From the NCBI GenBank assembly GCA_903913645.1, contig CAIWMA010000483.1, forward strand, positions 1 through 47,453: a stretch of DNA of 47,453 nt. Direction: 5' to 3'. This DNA is from an uncultured Bacteroidales bacterium (lineage in GTDB: Bacteria; Bacteroidota; Bacteroidia; Bacteroidales; UBA4417). Both the position numbers and the translations under genes were made by a program. Under the pieces are notes generated by a model. It was not told where the DNA came from and made no database searches. It saw only the letters and a program-made list of their open reading frames with translations. Below, piece by piece: positions 38,901 to 47,126 of this stretch. Within the stretch, counting starts at the first letter, position 1, and each line of letters begins with the position of its first letter.

Positions 38901-40500
38901 AGTTCAGGCTTAACAGTTCATCGTTTACAAACACACCGCCGGTAAATCGTTTGTGCCTGAATTCACCGTCAATATTAATAAGACCAATTGTATTGCCTTC
39001 ATATTGCAAGTTTGTAATCTCGCCTTTCATAGTGAGATCGGCCCTGTCGAGCGAAAAGTTTTGTCCTTTGATGGTAGCATACAGATTTACAGTTCCTAAT
39101 TGCTCTACTTTTAAAACTTTACCTACATTAAATCCTTCAACCAGGATTTCCCCGTTATACTCATGGTTATGAGTAGCTTTGTTGTTGGTAAGCAGAATAT
39201 CCGTTGTAATCTGGCCCACGTCGGTAATAAATGTTGCTTTCGAAACGAAATCATTGTAAAAACCTGTAAATCGACCGTTAACACTAATGTTTCCAAGGGT
39301 TGTAAGTGCTTCGGGTAATACAATTGTATTGGTGCTATCAGAATAAGGAAGTGTAAATGATTGAATATCAGAAACAGTAGTATAAAATTTATCTGTTTTC
39401 AGATTAATAAACGTTTCAGCAATATTGGGAAGGCCATTCATTGTAATATTTCCATTAAATGAAGTATGTTTCCCAAATGCAAAATGAAAATCTTTGGCCG
39501 AGAAGGATGAAACCGTACCTTTTATTTTTCCTGAAAAATCAAAAACATCATCCATTCCATCAATATCCGGCGCAAAATAAACAATATCGCGCATATCCAG
39601 TTGAGACGGCTTAATTGCGGCTTTGATCCGGATGCTATCGAGAAAATAATTAAAAGCATTCAGGTGATTATACTCAAATTTCAGATCAATGGAAATCCTG
39701 CTCATCCCGGTAGTAATCTGCAGGTTTTTAGCTGTTAACCCCCGCGGACAAAAGACTGCCTCGGTAGTAAAGTCGTTGAGCTGAAACCCGCTTTTCTCTT
39801 TGAAAGCGATTTGTTTAATATCAGCAATGATACTATCGCCTTTGAGAACAATATCCTTAATTCCAAGGTTGAGATTGGCCAGGTCCAGATCCGAAAAATC
39901 TATGCCTTTGCCCGGTCTCATATAACGCTCATCGCGCATGGCAAAATGCGAATCCTTCAATTTTACATTGCTGCATTTAAGAATCCATGGAGCGGAAGGG
40001 GTGGTGTCTGCTGGTCCTGAAGAAGAAAAATAATCGACAATAAACTGTATGTTCAGGCTACTGTCAGCTTTATAATATATAAGGTTAATATCTGCATTGC
40101 TTAGCGAAATTTCATTTAAATGAAGTGTATGATTTTTCAGGCTAATGGATTTTACATCCGCCCTTATTTTTTCTGCCTGTAAAAGAATATGTTTGTGCTT
40201 GTCCAATACCTTGATATCAGTGATAACTGCTTCCATAAACCAGTTGAACCGGAAACTTCCTACCACTACTTCTGTATTGAGCTCTTTGGAAAGATAAGCA
40301 GCTGCATTATGGGCAAGGTATGTCTGAACGGGACCTGTACGCAATATTACAAAAGCCGCCAGCGGCGACAGCAGCAGCGTGAGAAGCAGGATTAATAATA
40401 TGCTAACCGGTTTTTTGATACTTTTGCAGCTTAATAACGAATAACTAATTCCTGGTTGATTTGAGAGTTCAGTAAACTCTGAAGAACCGGATAATTTCAT
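35956..40500 (-). CDS. tamB: TamB-family translocation and assembly module protein
   Basis: This 1514-aa protein has one N-terminal membrane anchor (about 31-53) and then a long, beta-rich region of repeated strands of the TamB/AsmA type, ending in the conserved TamB C-terminal domain (about 1050-1480) with VRGDGLINMGVDTRGEY and SLLVLNTF motifs. TamB spans the periplasm and works with an Omp85 protein in outer-membrane assembly and phospholipid transport. A 30-residue cytoplasmic extension precedes the anchor, so the true start could be further in, although no other ATG, GTG or TTG is seen there. It diverges from tsaD with only 8 bp between the start codons. Confidence 0.9.
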   Translation of the reverse strand: MKLSGSSEFTELSNQPGISYSLLSCKSIKKPVSILLILLLTLLLSPLAAFVILRTGPVQTYLAHNAAAYLSKELNTEVVVGSFRFNWFMEAVITDIKVLDKHKHILLQAEKIRADVKSISLKNHTLHLNEISLSNADINLIYYKADSSLNIQFIVDYFSSSGPADTTPSAPWILKCSNVKLKDSHFAMRDERYMRPGKGIDFSDLDLANLNLGIKDIVLKGDSIIADIKQIAFKEKSGFQLNDFTTEAVFCPRGLTAKNLQITTGMSRISIDLKFEYNHLNAFNYFLDSIRIKAAIKPSQLDMRDIVYFAPDIDGMDDVFDFSGKIKGTVSSFSAKDFHFAFGKHTSFNGNITMNGLPNIAETFINLKTDKFYTTVSDIQSFTLPYSDSTNTIVLPEALTTLGNISVNGRFTGFYNDFVSKATFITDVGQITTDILLTNNKATHNHEYNGEILVEGFNVGKVLKVEQLGTVNLYATIKGQNFSLDRADLTMKGEITNLQYEGNTIGLINIDGEFRHKRFTGGVFVNDELLSLNFLGSADFSEELPSFNFKADVAHANLAKLKLMTNDSTVLLSTSTDFRFQGNTIDNLVGALQFTNTSFTMGHNTLKMNDLSLSTTAMGNGGKRMQVNSDFANAVFSGQYTFDDMAEYLTMVFTEFLPSLSQSKKLPVRLNRGKFDYTIQLHHTDSLTEMFLPWIKINPQTVISGTFDPGLGLVNVNGRSPLIVVAGISLRNWTLTGSTVNKSLAVKMDCSQIDMSSKKVSNDSTIKRIEQFKLQAVASDDSVKFGISWDDRKTPDHNKGDITGAVSFKQNPRLMVRIDKAVLMINDTVWTSVPNNLLTFDKSFIEARNFGFTNNDRHIILNGTISTDPLSQMVLDIKNFNISHADMLWQSAGIDLDGYINGKVNLSELYSIPRISADITIKDFGFNHENLGDAAIKTAWDNENKALAIDLKVVYVGNAGTHYPIKAIGNIYPDREHENFDLKVDVDNLKVKTIEPFLTGIFSRMRGYTSGALTLTGDFSDPVIKGKVKLMRTELLVDYLRTSYSFTGEYNFDKDKMWFKDIELRDSTFGKGVASGTIYHKAFSDISLDIALKAENLAALNTTYNPNEIYYGRAKASGTMTLKGSVDDLLLRADVNSEKGTNVVIPISFSRSISENSFIQYRKHGGDADEDTKVKQYEPSVLSVQLGLDVKRNADLSIILPYNMGNIDVRGDGLINMGVDTRGEYSMYGNYIMDNGTFLFNFENILKKNFQIQKGGSITFNGSPYDADIKLKAVYKVKTSLAGLPELSAEDQSKRINVNCIVSLANDLYNPEIKFSIDLPDATEEIKRSVFSIIDTTNALEMNQQMISLLVLNTFSSSTGITSAGASLGISSYEIISAQLSSLLSKISKDFDIGVNYRPGDQISPQELELALSTQLFDNRVTIDGAVGMNTYNNASQTTQVIGDVLVEVKITEDGRFRFKAFNRTNTGSDVLFSTYSPYTQGVGIVFRKEFTGLKDLFKRTKKVKVPDKKDATK
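40419..40426 (+). promoter_or_regulatory. Predicted tsaD -7 element inside the tamB coding sequence
   Basis: TACTTTTG followed by CAGC matches TAnnTTTG. It lies inside the tamB N-terminal coding region, with an expected start point near 40433 and a tsaD leader of about 76 nt. No TTG is found at the right distance upstream. Confidence 0.45.
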
Positions 40501-40508
40501 TTACACTT

Positions 40509-41528
40509 ATGCCTGTCTATATTCTTGGTATTGAATCATCCTGCGATGACACTTCAGCAGCTGTATTGATGGATAACGTTGTACTTTCTAATGTTATTGC
40601 TAACCAACAGGTTCATAAAGATTTCGGTGGCGTTGTTCCGGAACTTGCTTCGCGGGCACATCAACAAAATATTATACCAGTAATTGACAAGGCGCTTAAG
40701 AATGCAAATATAAGTAAAAGCGATCTAAGTGCGATAGCTTTTACCCGCGGTCCCGGATTGCTTGGATCCTTACTGGTTGGTACTTCTTTTGCCAAATCAT
40801 TTTCTTTGGGATTAAATATCCCGCTCATTGAAGTAAATCACCTTAAAGCTCATATTCTTGCTCATTTTGTGGTTCAACCAGGAAAGGAAAAATCGTTGCC
40901 TGAGTTCCCCTTTTTGTGCCTTACCGTTTCTGGAGGACATACTCAGATTGTGATTGTTAAAAGCTCGAACGAGATGCAGATTATTGGTCAAACAATTGAT
41001 GATGCTGCGGGTGAGGCTTTTGATAAGTCTGCCAAAATACTCGGACTTGAATATCCCGGTGGGCCATTAATTGATAAGTTTGCTAAAGAAGGAAATCCTG
41101 ATGCTTTTGCTTTTGCCAAAACCAATGTTCCCGGCCTTGATTTCAGCTTTAGCGGCTTAAAAACTTCTATCCTTTATTTCCTGAGAGATAAACTGAAAGA
41201 AGATGCCCTGTTCATGCAAAATAACCTGCCCAATTTATGCGCATCAATTCAATCAGCCATCGTAAACACACTGATGATAAAACTGAAATTGGCCAGCAAA
41301 CAAACCGGAATTACTGAAGTAGCCATTGCAGGTGGTGTTTCAGCCAATTCAGGATTGCGCAAGGCTATTGCTGATATGCAGGAATCGGCTGGATGGAAAG
41401 TGCATATTCCGGATTTTCAGTTTACTACCGATAATGCCGCCATGATTGCAGTGGCAGGGTATTATAAATTTCTGGAAGGCAGTTTCGCCGAACAAAATGT
41501 TACGCCTTATTCACGAGGCGGAATCTAG
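40509..41528 (+). CDS. tsaD: tRNA N6-adenosine threonylcarbamoyltransferase
   Basis: This 339-aa ASKHA-fold enzyme transfers threonylcarbamoyl from TsaC product to A37 of tRNAs reading ANN codons, with TsaB and TsaE as partners. The N-terminal GIESSCDDTS is followed by the metal-binding H111-x3-H115 (HLKAH) and the C-terminal metal aspartate in TDNAAMIA (near 310). The length is normal. It is essential in most bacteria. The neighbouring tamB starts 8 bp away in the opposite direction, and the stop codon TAG overlaps that of ppnP on the other strand. tsaB, tsaC and tsaE are not in the window. Confidence 0.97.
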   Translation: MPVYILGIESSCDDTSAAVLMDNVVLSNVIANQQVHKDFGGVVPELASRAHQQNIIPVIDKALKNANISKSDLSAIAFTRGPGLLGSLLVGTSFAKSFSLGLNIPLIEVNHLKAHILAHFVVQPGKEKSLPEFPFLCLTVSGGHTQIVIVKSSNEMQIIGQTIDDAAGEAFDKSAKILGLEYPGGPLIDKFAKEGNPDAFAFAKTNVPGLDFSFSGLKTSILYFLRDKLKEDALFMQNNLPNLCASIQSAIVNTLMIKLKLASKQTGITEVAIAGGVSANSGLRKAIADMQESAGWKVHIPDFQFTTDNAAMIAVAGYYKFLEGSFAEQNVTPYSRGGI

Positions 41529-41806
41529 CGGTAAAGGCAGAGGTAGGTAGTGTCGGATTCTGCTTTCACTTTAAACGTCACTCCTTTGGCGACGATAAAA
41601 GTATCAAAAGGTTTAAAGGATTTCCAGGCGGTTTCGCCAGGTTGCATAACAAGCAATTCGCCGGAGGTAACTGTCATATATTCAACGGAAGAAGTGCCGA
41701 AATTGTATTCGCCGGCAGCCATAACTCCTATTGTTGCAGGACCGTCGGGCATTTCAAATGCAATTGATTTAACGTTTCCTCCGAAGTATTCGTTGGTTTT
41801 AAACAT
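41525..41806 (-). CDS. ppnP: Pyrimidine/purine nucleoside phosphorylase PpnP
   Basis: This 93-aa cupin-fold protein matches the PpnP (YaiE, DUF1255) family in length and pattern: an N-terminal FKTNEYFGGNVKSIAFE strand, GVMAAGEYNFGTSSVEYMTVTSGEL in the middle, and FKPFDTFIVAKGVTFKV near the end. PpnP phosphorolyses a broad range of nucleosides in salvage. The ATG at 41804-41806 fits the family start. The gene converges on tsaD: the two stop codons share the palindrome CTAG at 41525-41528. No nucleoside transporter or other salvage gene is adjacent. Confidence 0.92.
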   Translation of the reverse strand: MFKTNEYFGGNVKSIAFEMPDGPATIGVMAAGEYNFGTSSVEYMTVTSGELLVMQPGETAWKSFKPFDTFIVAKGVTFKVKAESDTTYLCLYR

Positions 41807-41894
41807 GGAGATTTTAATTTGGGTTTAATGCTATTATTTACTTTTAAATAATCATTCAATTGTAGTTTTTCATCATTTCACTAGGATTGAACAA

Positions 41895-41942
41895 TCTCTC
41901 CATCCCTTAGTCTCTCCATCCCTTAGTCTCTCAGTCCCTTAG
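41895..41942. repeat. 16-bp tandem repeat, three copies
   Basis: TCTCTCCATCCCTTAG occurs at 41895-41910 and 41911-41926, with a third variant copy at 41927-41942, then degenerate continuation to about 41960. It lies in the 175-bp gap between ppnP and the lipoprotein gene. It is C/T-rich on the plus strand. Confidence 0.85.
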
Positions 41943-41981
41943 TCTCATTGTCTCGCAGTCCCCCCTCGCCCCGTCGCCCCT

Positions 41982-42812
41982 CTATTTTCCCGTAACCACA
42001 TCAAACCGGTCCATCAATCCTTTTTTTAAGGATTTCGATTGCCTGTCGAACCGGAAATACTGCCTGTTAACAATTCCTTCCGGCAGATTTTGGCGTATAT
42101 AGTCGTTCATAAAATAATCGAAAAGCATTTCCGCGTGTTTCTGGCCCGAATCTAATGCTAGCCGGTAAACATCATTCACTTTCATCGAATCGCGGATTTG
42201 CTCAATACCTATGCTTCCTTCCATTAAGTCGAAATTTACATTACGTTTTATGTCATCCTGAACATATCCATCGAGATACAAAACTTGTTTATTGCCGGTA
42301 TTTGCCTGGCTCACCTCCAACCAGCTGCTTAGGTTTACCTGGTTTATTCTTACCCCTTCTGTTACCGGATCGCCACCTTCGGCAGGATACAATTCATAAT
42401 AATTAAGATTGTGTTTCTCTCTGAGTTGCAGCTGAGCAATTTGTACCATCCATTTCGGATCGGGTAACGAAAGAAAAATATCGGAGCTCCCATCCACATA
42501 AACATCGTATCCGTCAGCGGAAAGCTTATTGATCAGGCTATTTGTGAAAGTGGTAAGAAACATTGAATCCGAAATATGTTTGATAAAGCATGATTGCTCC
42601 CAGGCAATCGAATCAAACTGTTCAGGGCTATATTTAACATTTGTATCGAAGATAATCGACAGATTGTCCTTGTAAATTTCATAAAGAGGTACTATCATTA
42701 TACCATTACCTTTATGATTCTTCACATAATTCCTGGCAAGATTACGTTCAGGACTGCATGCCGTTAGTAAAAGCACCACACTCACAAATATTATCGATAA
42801 ATATCTGAACAT
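41982..42812 (-). CDS. Lipoprotein of unknown function
   Basis: This 276-aa protein has a lipoprotein signal: a basic start, hydrophobic residues 4-16 and the lipobox LLTAC with Cys19. It is likely anchored in the outer or inner membrane after lipidation. The mature part has no motif I recognise; it has a long mixed alpha/beta pattern with aromatic/acidic segments (for example near 70-110 and 180-230). It lies 32 bp downstream of the flavodiiron gene on the same strand, so the two may be cotranscribed, but nothing in the sequence links its function to oxygen or NO reduction. Function unknown. Confidence 0.75.
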   Translation of the reverse strand: MFRYLSIIFVSVVLLLTACSPERNLARNYVKNHKGNGIMIVPLYEIYKDNLSIIFDTNVKYSPEQFDSIAWEQSCFIKHISDSMFLTTFTNSLINKLSADGYDVYVDGSSDIFLSLPDPKWMVQIAQLQLREKHNLNYYELYPAEGGDPVTEGVRINQVNLSSWLEVSQANTGNKQVLYLDGYVQDDIKRNVNFDLMEGSIGIEQIRDSMKVNDVYRLALDSGQKHAEMLFDYFMNDYIRQNLPEGIVNRQYFRFDRQSKSLKKGLMDRFDVVTGK

Positions 42813-42844
42813 AACCCATTGTTAAGCTACTGATAAATAATAAG

Positions 42845-44062
42845 TTATTTCTCTGAACTCAGATTAACCATCATTTGCTCGGCAAATGCTTTACCGAAAG
42901 CAATTCCTTTGCTGATTCCAGCTTCGTGAGGCGTAAATTTGATATATAAACCTTCGCCGAAATAATTCAGTTTGAGGTTTGCCATGTTAGACTCGAGCAT
43001 TTTAGCAGCTTCGCCGCTCCATCCGTACGAGCCAAATGATGAAGCAAGTTTGCCTTTATCGCGAATTGGATTAATAGCTGCAAAAAGCTGGTAAACAGGC
43101 ATCAGTATATTCTGATTTATGGTAGGCGAACCTACCATAACGCCAGTGCAATTGGACATATAATACTCCAGGTGCTCCAACGACATATTTTCAATATCAT
43201 GAACTTCTGCATGCACTCCCGGAACCTGGCTTACACCTTTTGCAATTGCGTCTGCCAGTGTTGATGTATTGTGATATGCAGATACATAAGGGATAAAAAC
43301 CATAGGTTTTTCACCCAACGAAAGCGCTTCTTTTGAGTATTTCTCGCTCAGATCAACATATTTTTTCCAATTTGAGCGAAGTATCGGCCCATGACCTGGG
43401 CACACAATACTTATTGGCAACGGACGGATTCTTTCTATCGCTTTGATCATGAATTTGCTGAACGGTTTCAGGATCACATCAAAATAGTAACGGAAAGCTT
43501 CGTCCCAGTTACCGACTTTATCGTCGAACATTCGCGAATCGCAATAGTGTGCGCCGAATGAATCGCAGGTAAAAAGTATATTTTCTTCCTCCAGGAAGGT
43601 GTAAATGCTATCGGGCCAGTGGAGGTTGGCAGCACCGATTACTTTTATTTTTTTATTGCCGAGGTCGAGTACATCGCCATCACGAACCTGCAAATGTTTG
43701 AAATCACGGCCCAGCATATCTTTCAGGTACCGGATTGCATTTCCGCTGCCTACAACGGTAGCATTAGGTGCAACCTCCAGGAGTTTATGCAGGCTGCCTG
43801 AATGGTCAGGTTCGGTATGATTTACAATTATATATTCCAGTTCAGCCGGATCGGTGAGTTGTTTCAGTTTTTCGAGGAAAGTCGGGAAGTATTTATCTTT
43901 AACAGTTTCAACAAGTGTTTTTTTATCAGCGTTGATGAAATATGAGTTGTAAGTTGTACCGTATGGGGTATGCATAACCACGTCAAATGTTACAAGTTCG
44001 CGGTCGAGTACGCCTACCCAGTTAACATCTTTGGTAATTTCAAGGATTTTATCGTCAATCAT
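42845..44062 (-). CDS. Flavodiiron protein (A-type flavoprotein)
   Basis: This 405-aa cytosolic enzyme reduces oxygen to water or nitric oxide to nitrous oxide. The N-terminal metallo-beta-lactamase-like domain has all diiron ligands: H82-x-E84-x-D86-H87, H148, D167 and H224. The C-terminal flavodoxin domain (about 255-400) begins MVFIPYVSAYHNTSTLADAIA and binds FMN. It is the simplest (class A) form, with no fused rubredoxin or flavin reductase. Such proteins protect anaerobes from oxygen or NO. The electron donor, usually rubredoxin, is not in the window. Two tandem palindromes lie just upstream, between it and parC. Confidence 0.95.
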   Translation of the reverse strand: MIDDKILEITKDVNWVGVLDRELVTFDVVMHTPYGTTYNSYFINADKKTLVETVKDKYFPTFLEKLKQLTDPAELEYIIVNHTEPDHSGSLHKLLEVAPNATVVGSGNAIRYLKDMLGRDFKHLQVRDGDVLDLGNKKIKVIGAANLHWPDSIYTFLEEENILFTCDSFGAHYCDSRMFDDKVGNWDEAFRYYFDVILKPFSKFMIKAIERIRPLPISIVCPGHGPILRSNWKKYVDLSEKYSKEALSLGEKPMVFIPYVSAYHNTSTLADAIAKGVSQVPGVHAEVHDIENMSLEHLEYYMSNCTGVMVGSPTINQNILMPVYQLFAAINPIRDKGKLASSFGSYGWSGEAAKMLESNMANLKLNYFGEGLYIKFTPHEAGISKGIAFGKAFAEQMMVNLSSEK

Positions 44063-44087
44063 AATGTGATTTTTTCGTTTTTAACAC

Positions 44088-44160
44088 TAAAGACGCGATA
44101 CCTCGCGTCTTTATAGAAAATATTTATTTTTTTTATCTGAGACACGAACCTCGGGTCTCA
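44088..44160. repeat. Two related REP-like palindromes in tandem
   Basis: The first is TAAAGACGCGA (44088-44098) with TCGCGTCTTTA (44103-44113), a perfect 11-bp stem and TACC loop. The second is TGAGACACGA (44138-44147) with TCGGGTCTCA (44151-44160), 10 bp with one mismatch and an ACC loop. Both share an AGACnCGA...CCTCGnGTCT core. On the minus strand neither is followed by a T-run, so they are not classical terminators for parC. Confidence 0.65.
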
Positions 44161-44166
44161 ATGGCA

Positions 44167-47079
44167 TTAAAACAACGACATCTGGATTCCGGTTCCTAAA
44201 TCGTCATCTTCCGGGAAATTCGGTGGATTTATTGGTGGAACAGGTGCTTTAGGTTCTTTGATTTCTTTTACTGGTTTAGGTTCCTTAGGTTCTTTTGGTA
44301 GTTTTGGCTCTTTCGGCTCCTTAGGTTCCTTTATTTTTTCCGGATCGGGAATATCTGTTTCACCGGGTTCAGCTTCAATTACTTCATCCGAAACAACCTC
44401 ATTGTCATCATCCGATTCAATCTCGTTTTCTTCAGGGTTCCCATCTTCAATATCTTCTTCAGGTTCAATTTCCTCATCAACTTCAATTTCTTCTTCCTCT
44501 TCCACCGGAATCGGATCCAGCCACGTGATCAGTTTAACCGGGTGATTACTAAGTTTTTTGCCTTTGGCTTTAACACCCATTACTTCAACAAACTCATCGA
44601 GGATTATTTCTTCTGGTTCAACCGGTTTTTTTGCACCTTCATTGTCATATTCGACATTGATCTGTGGTCTTTTTTCAACGACTACCTTCACAAATGTATT
44701 CCCATCTTCTTCAGGGAACATGCAAACTTTCTTATCCGCGTACTCAGGAATAAAACGTTTAATAAAATATGCCTTCTTCAGTTCGTTAATATACAAAACT
44801 GTAAGTGCTTTAGCGGGATTGAATTTTTCGATATAATTCATATCCTCTTCGAAATGATTCGACAAATCGAAACTCATCAATCTGTAAAATCCTGATTTTG
44901 TGAGGGTAAGTATTTTATCATCTTCCTTGAAAGCCCCGACATATTGCCCACGCTGATCGGTATTGAGACGCATCACGGTTTCGTCGTACCAGATATGACG
45001 CGCTCCGAGCGTAGAAAAACCTTTCTCAGCCTGAACGATCTTTTTCACCGGGTTTTTACTCAGCACATTCCCTTGCGAACTGCGTCCTTTTATTGCCAGT
45101 TCCGAAAAATCGAAATCGAAATTAAGTTTCTTGAGTCGTGGTTTAGGTTTCAGGCTAACTTTGATTATTTCGGACTCGCCATTTGGATTTACAGTAAAAT
45201 AAAGCACTTTAGAGCCAGCAGTTCCTTTTGTCAATACATAATCCTTATCGCGGACCACACCTGTAACAGCGAATCGCTTTACATAAACGGCTCCCATCCT
45301 GCCATCCTGGTATACAACATGATACACGGTACGATCGTCATTCTTTTTAAATACGTCGATGTGGATTACGTTTTTACCTACAAAAGCTTTCTCTACAACA
45401 CGGGTAACGGCAAATGTTCCATCTTCGCGGAAAACAATAATGTCATCAATATCGGAACAATCGCAGACAAATTCATCTTTCTTAAGACCGTAACCGGCAA
45501 AACCCTCTACACGGTTAACATATAACTTTTGTGTGGCAGCAGCAACTGCAGCAGCTTCAATGCTCTCGAAGTTACGGAGTTCGGTTTTGCGTTCGCGGCC
45601 TGCCGAATATTTTTTACGGATGTTTTCGTAAAAGGCAATTACAAACTCGGTGAGATGTTCGAGGTTGTGTTTTATTTCAAGCAGTTCCTCATTCAGGTTC
45701 TTTATGTGTTCGTCGGCCTTAAAGGAATTAAATCGGGAGATGCGCTTGATGCGGATTTCAGTAAGCCGGACAATATCATCTTCGGTAATAACCCGGTAAA
45801 AATCAGGTTTATACGGTTCAAGTCCTTTATCGATTGCTTTGATAACGGCTTCCCATGTTTTGCATTCTTCAATATCGCGGTAAATGCGGTTTTCGATGAA
45901 AATCCGCTCGAGGGATGCAAAAAGTAACGATTCCATCAGTTCCTGCTGACGGATCATCAATTCCATTTGTATCATTTCAACGGTACGCTGAACCGAAATA
46001 CGCAGAATTTCTTTGACGCCGACAAAATATGGTTTCCCTTTATGTATTACGCAGGAGTTTGGCGATTCGGAGCGCTCGCAATCTGTAAAAGCATACAGTG
46101 CGTCTATGGTTTGATCGGGCGAAACGCCAGGCTGAAGATGTATCAGGATTTCAACGTTCTGGGCGGTATTGTCGTCAATTTTACGGATTTTTATTTTCCC
46201 TTTTTCGCTGGCAGCGATAATGGTATCTATCAGGTCGCCGGTTGTGGTTCCCCATGGAATCTCGGTAATTACAAGCGTTTTCCTGTCGTACTGGCTTATA
46301 CGAGCCCGGATGCGGATTTTGCCACCCCGCAGACCATCGTTATACCTTGTAACATCAGCCAAACCGCCGGTAGGGAAATCGGGAACCAATGTAAAGTTCT
46401 GTCCGCGAAGTACAGCAATAGAAGCATCAATCAGTTCTACAAAATTATGTGGCAGTGTTTTTGCTGCCAGTCCAACGGCAATGCCTTCGACACCCATTTG
46501 CAGAAGTACCGGGAATTTCATCGGAAGGTTGACAGGTTCTTTATTACGCCCGTCGTAGGATAACTTCCATTTAGTGGTTTTCGGATTGAAAGCAACATCG
46601 AGTGCAAACTTCGAAAGACGTGCTTCTATATAACGGGGAGCAGCAGCTCTGTCGCCTGTCAGGATATTTCCCCAGTTCCCCTGGGTATCAATTAATAAAT
46701 CTTTCTGGCCTATCTGAACCATAGCGTCGCCGATGGAAGCATCGCCATGGGGATGGTACTTCATGGTATTGCCGATAACGTTGGCAACTTTATTGTAGCG
46801 GCCATCCTCAAGTTCCCACATACTATGCAGGATACGTCTTTGAACAGGTTTAAGCCCATCCAGCACTTCGGGAACAGCACGGTCGAGAATTACATAGGAA
46901 GCGTAATCGAGAAACCAGTTCTGGTACATCCCCGGCAGGTAGGTAGTGTGGTGCAAATCACCGGCATCATTAGTTTCTTCGGTTTCGGGCAATAGTATTC
47001 CGGTACCTTCAACAGGTAAACTCTCACCGGAAATTTCATCCTCAAAAGTTCCTTCTGCCAATTCGTCGTTCTCGTCCAT
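44167..47079 (-). CDS. parC: DNA topoisomerase IV subunit A
   Basis: This 970-aa type IIA topoisomerase subunit breaks and rejoins DNA with catalytic Tyr150 in RAAAPRYIEARLS, after the conserved MKYHPHGDASIGDAMV region (quinolone-binding part). The core resembles ParC more than GyrA, since no GyrA box (QRRGGKG) is visible. A C-terminal beta-pinwheel-like region (about 520-850) precedes a long disordered tail: an acidic stretch at about 862-910, then Lys-Glu-Pro repeats from 915, and a final QMSLF (966-970). It should pair with ParE to unlink replicated chromosomes; parE is not in the window. A minus-strand -7 element lies 48 bp upstream. Confidence 0.92.
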   Translation of the reverse strand: MDENDELAEGTFEDEISGESLPVEGTGILLPETEETNDAGDLHHTTYLPGMYQNWFLDYASYVILDRAVPEVLDGLKPVQRRILHSMWELEDGRYNKVANVIGNTMKYHPHGDASIGDAMVQIGQKDLLIDTQGNWGNILTGDRAAAPRYIEARLSKFALDVAFNPKTTKWKLSYDGRNKEPVNLPMKFPVLLQMGVEGIAVGLAAKTLPHNFVELIDASIAVLRGQNFTLVPDFPTGGLADVTRYNDGLRGGKIRIRARISQYDRKTLVITEIPWGTTTGDLIDTIIAASEKGKIKIRKIDDNTAQNVEILIHLQPGVSPDQTIDALYAFTDCERSESPNSCVIHKGKPYFVGVKEILRISVQRTVEMIQMELMIRQQELMESLLFASLERIFIENRIYRDIEECKTWEAVIKAIDKGLEPYKPDFYRVITEDDIVRLTEIRIKRISRFNSFKADEHIKNLNEELLEIKHNLEHLTEFVIAFYENIRKKYSAGRERKTELRNFESIEAAAVAAATQKLYVNRVEGFAGYGLKKDEFVCDCSDIDDIIVFREDGTFAVTRVVEKAFVGKNVIHIDVFKKNDDRTVYHVVYQDGRMGAVYVKRFAVTGVVRDKDYVLTKGTAGSKVLYFTVNPNGESEIIKVSLKPKPRLKKLNFDFDFSELAIKGRSSQGNVLSKNPVKKIVQAEKGFSTLGARHIWYDETVMRLNTDQRGQYVGAFKEDDKILTLTKSGFYRLMSFDLSNHFEEDMNYIEKFNPAKALTVLYINELKKAYFIKRFIPEYADKKVCMFPEEDGNTFVKVVVEKRPQINVEYDNEGAKKPVEPEEIILDEFVEVMGVKAKGKKLSNHPVKLITWLDPIPVEEEEEIEVDEEIEPEEDIEDGNPEENEIESDDDNEVVSDEVIEAEPGETDIPDPEKIKEPKEPKEPKLPKEPKEPKPVKEIKEPKAPVPPINPPNFPEDDDLGTGIQMSLF

Positions 47080-47126
47080 TGCCTGTATTGATTTTTACTG
47101 AATACCTATTTGCTCAGAATTCCGTG

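Noticed and set aside
44258..44545. A Ser/Gly-rich plus-strand ORF of 95 aa
   Set aside because: It is the antisense reading of the acidic and Lys-Glu-Pro tail of ParC; the repetitive composition explains the open frame.
45967..46563. A 198-aa plus-strand ORF opposite parC
   Set aside because: It lies wholly antisense to a conserved, well-matched ParC core; its composition is that of a shadow frame and no start context or domain supports it.
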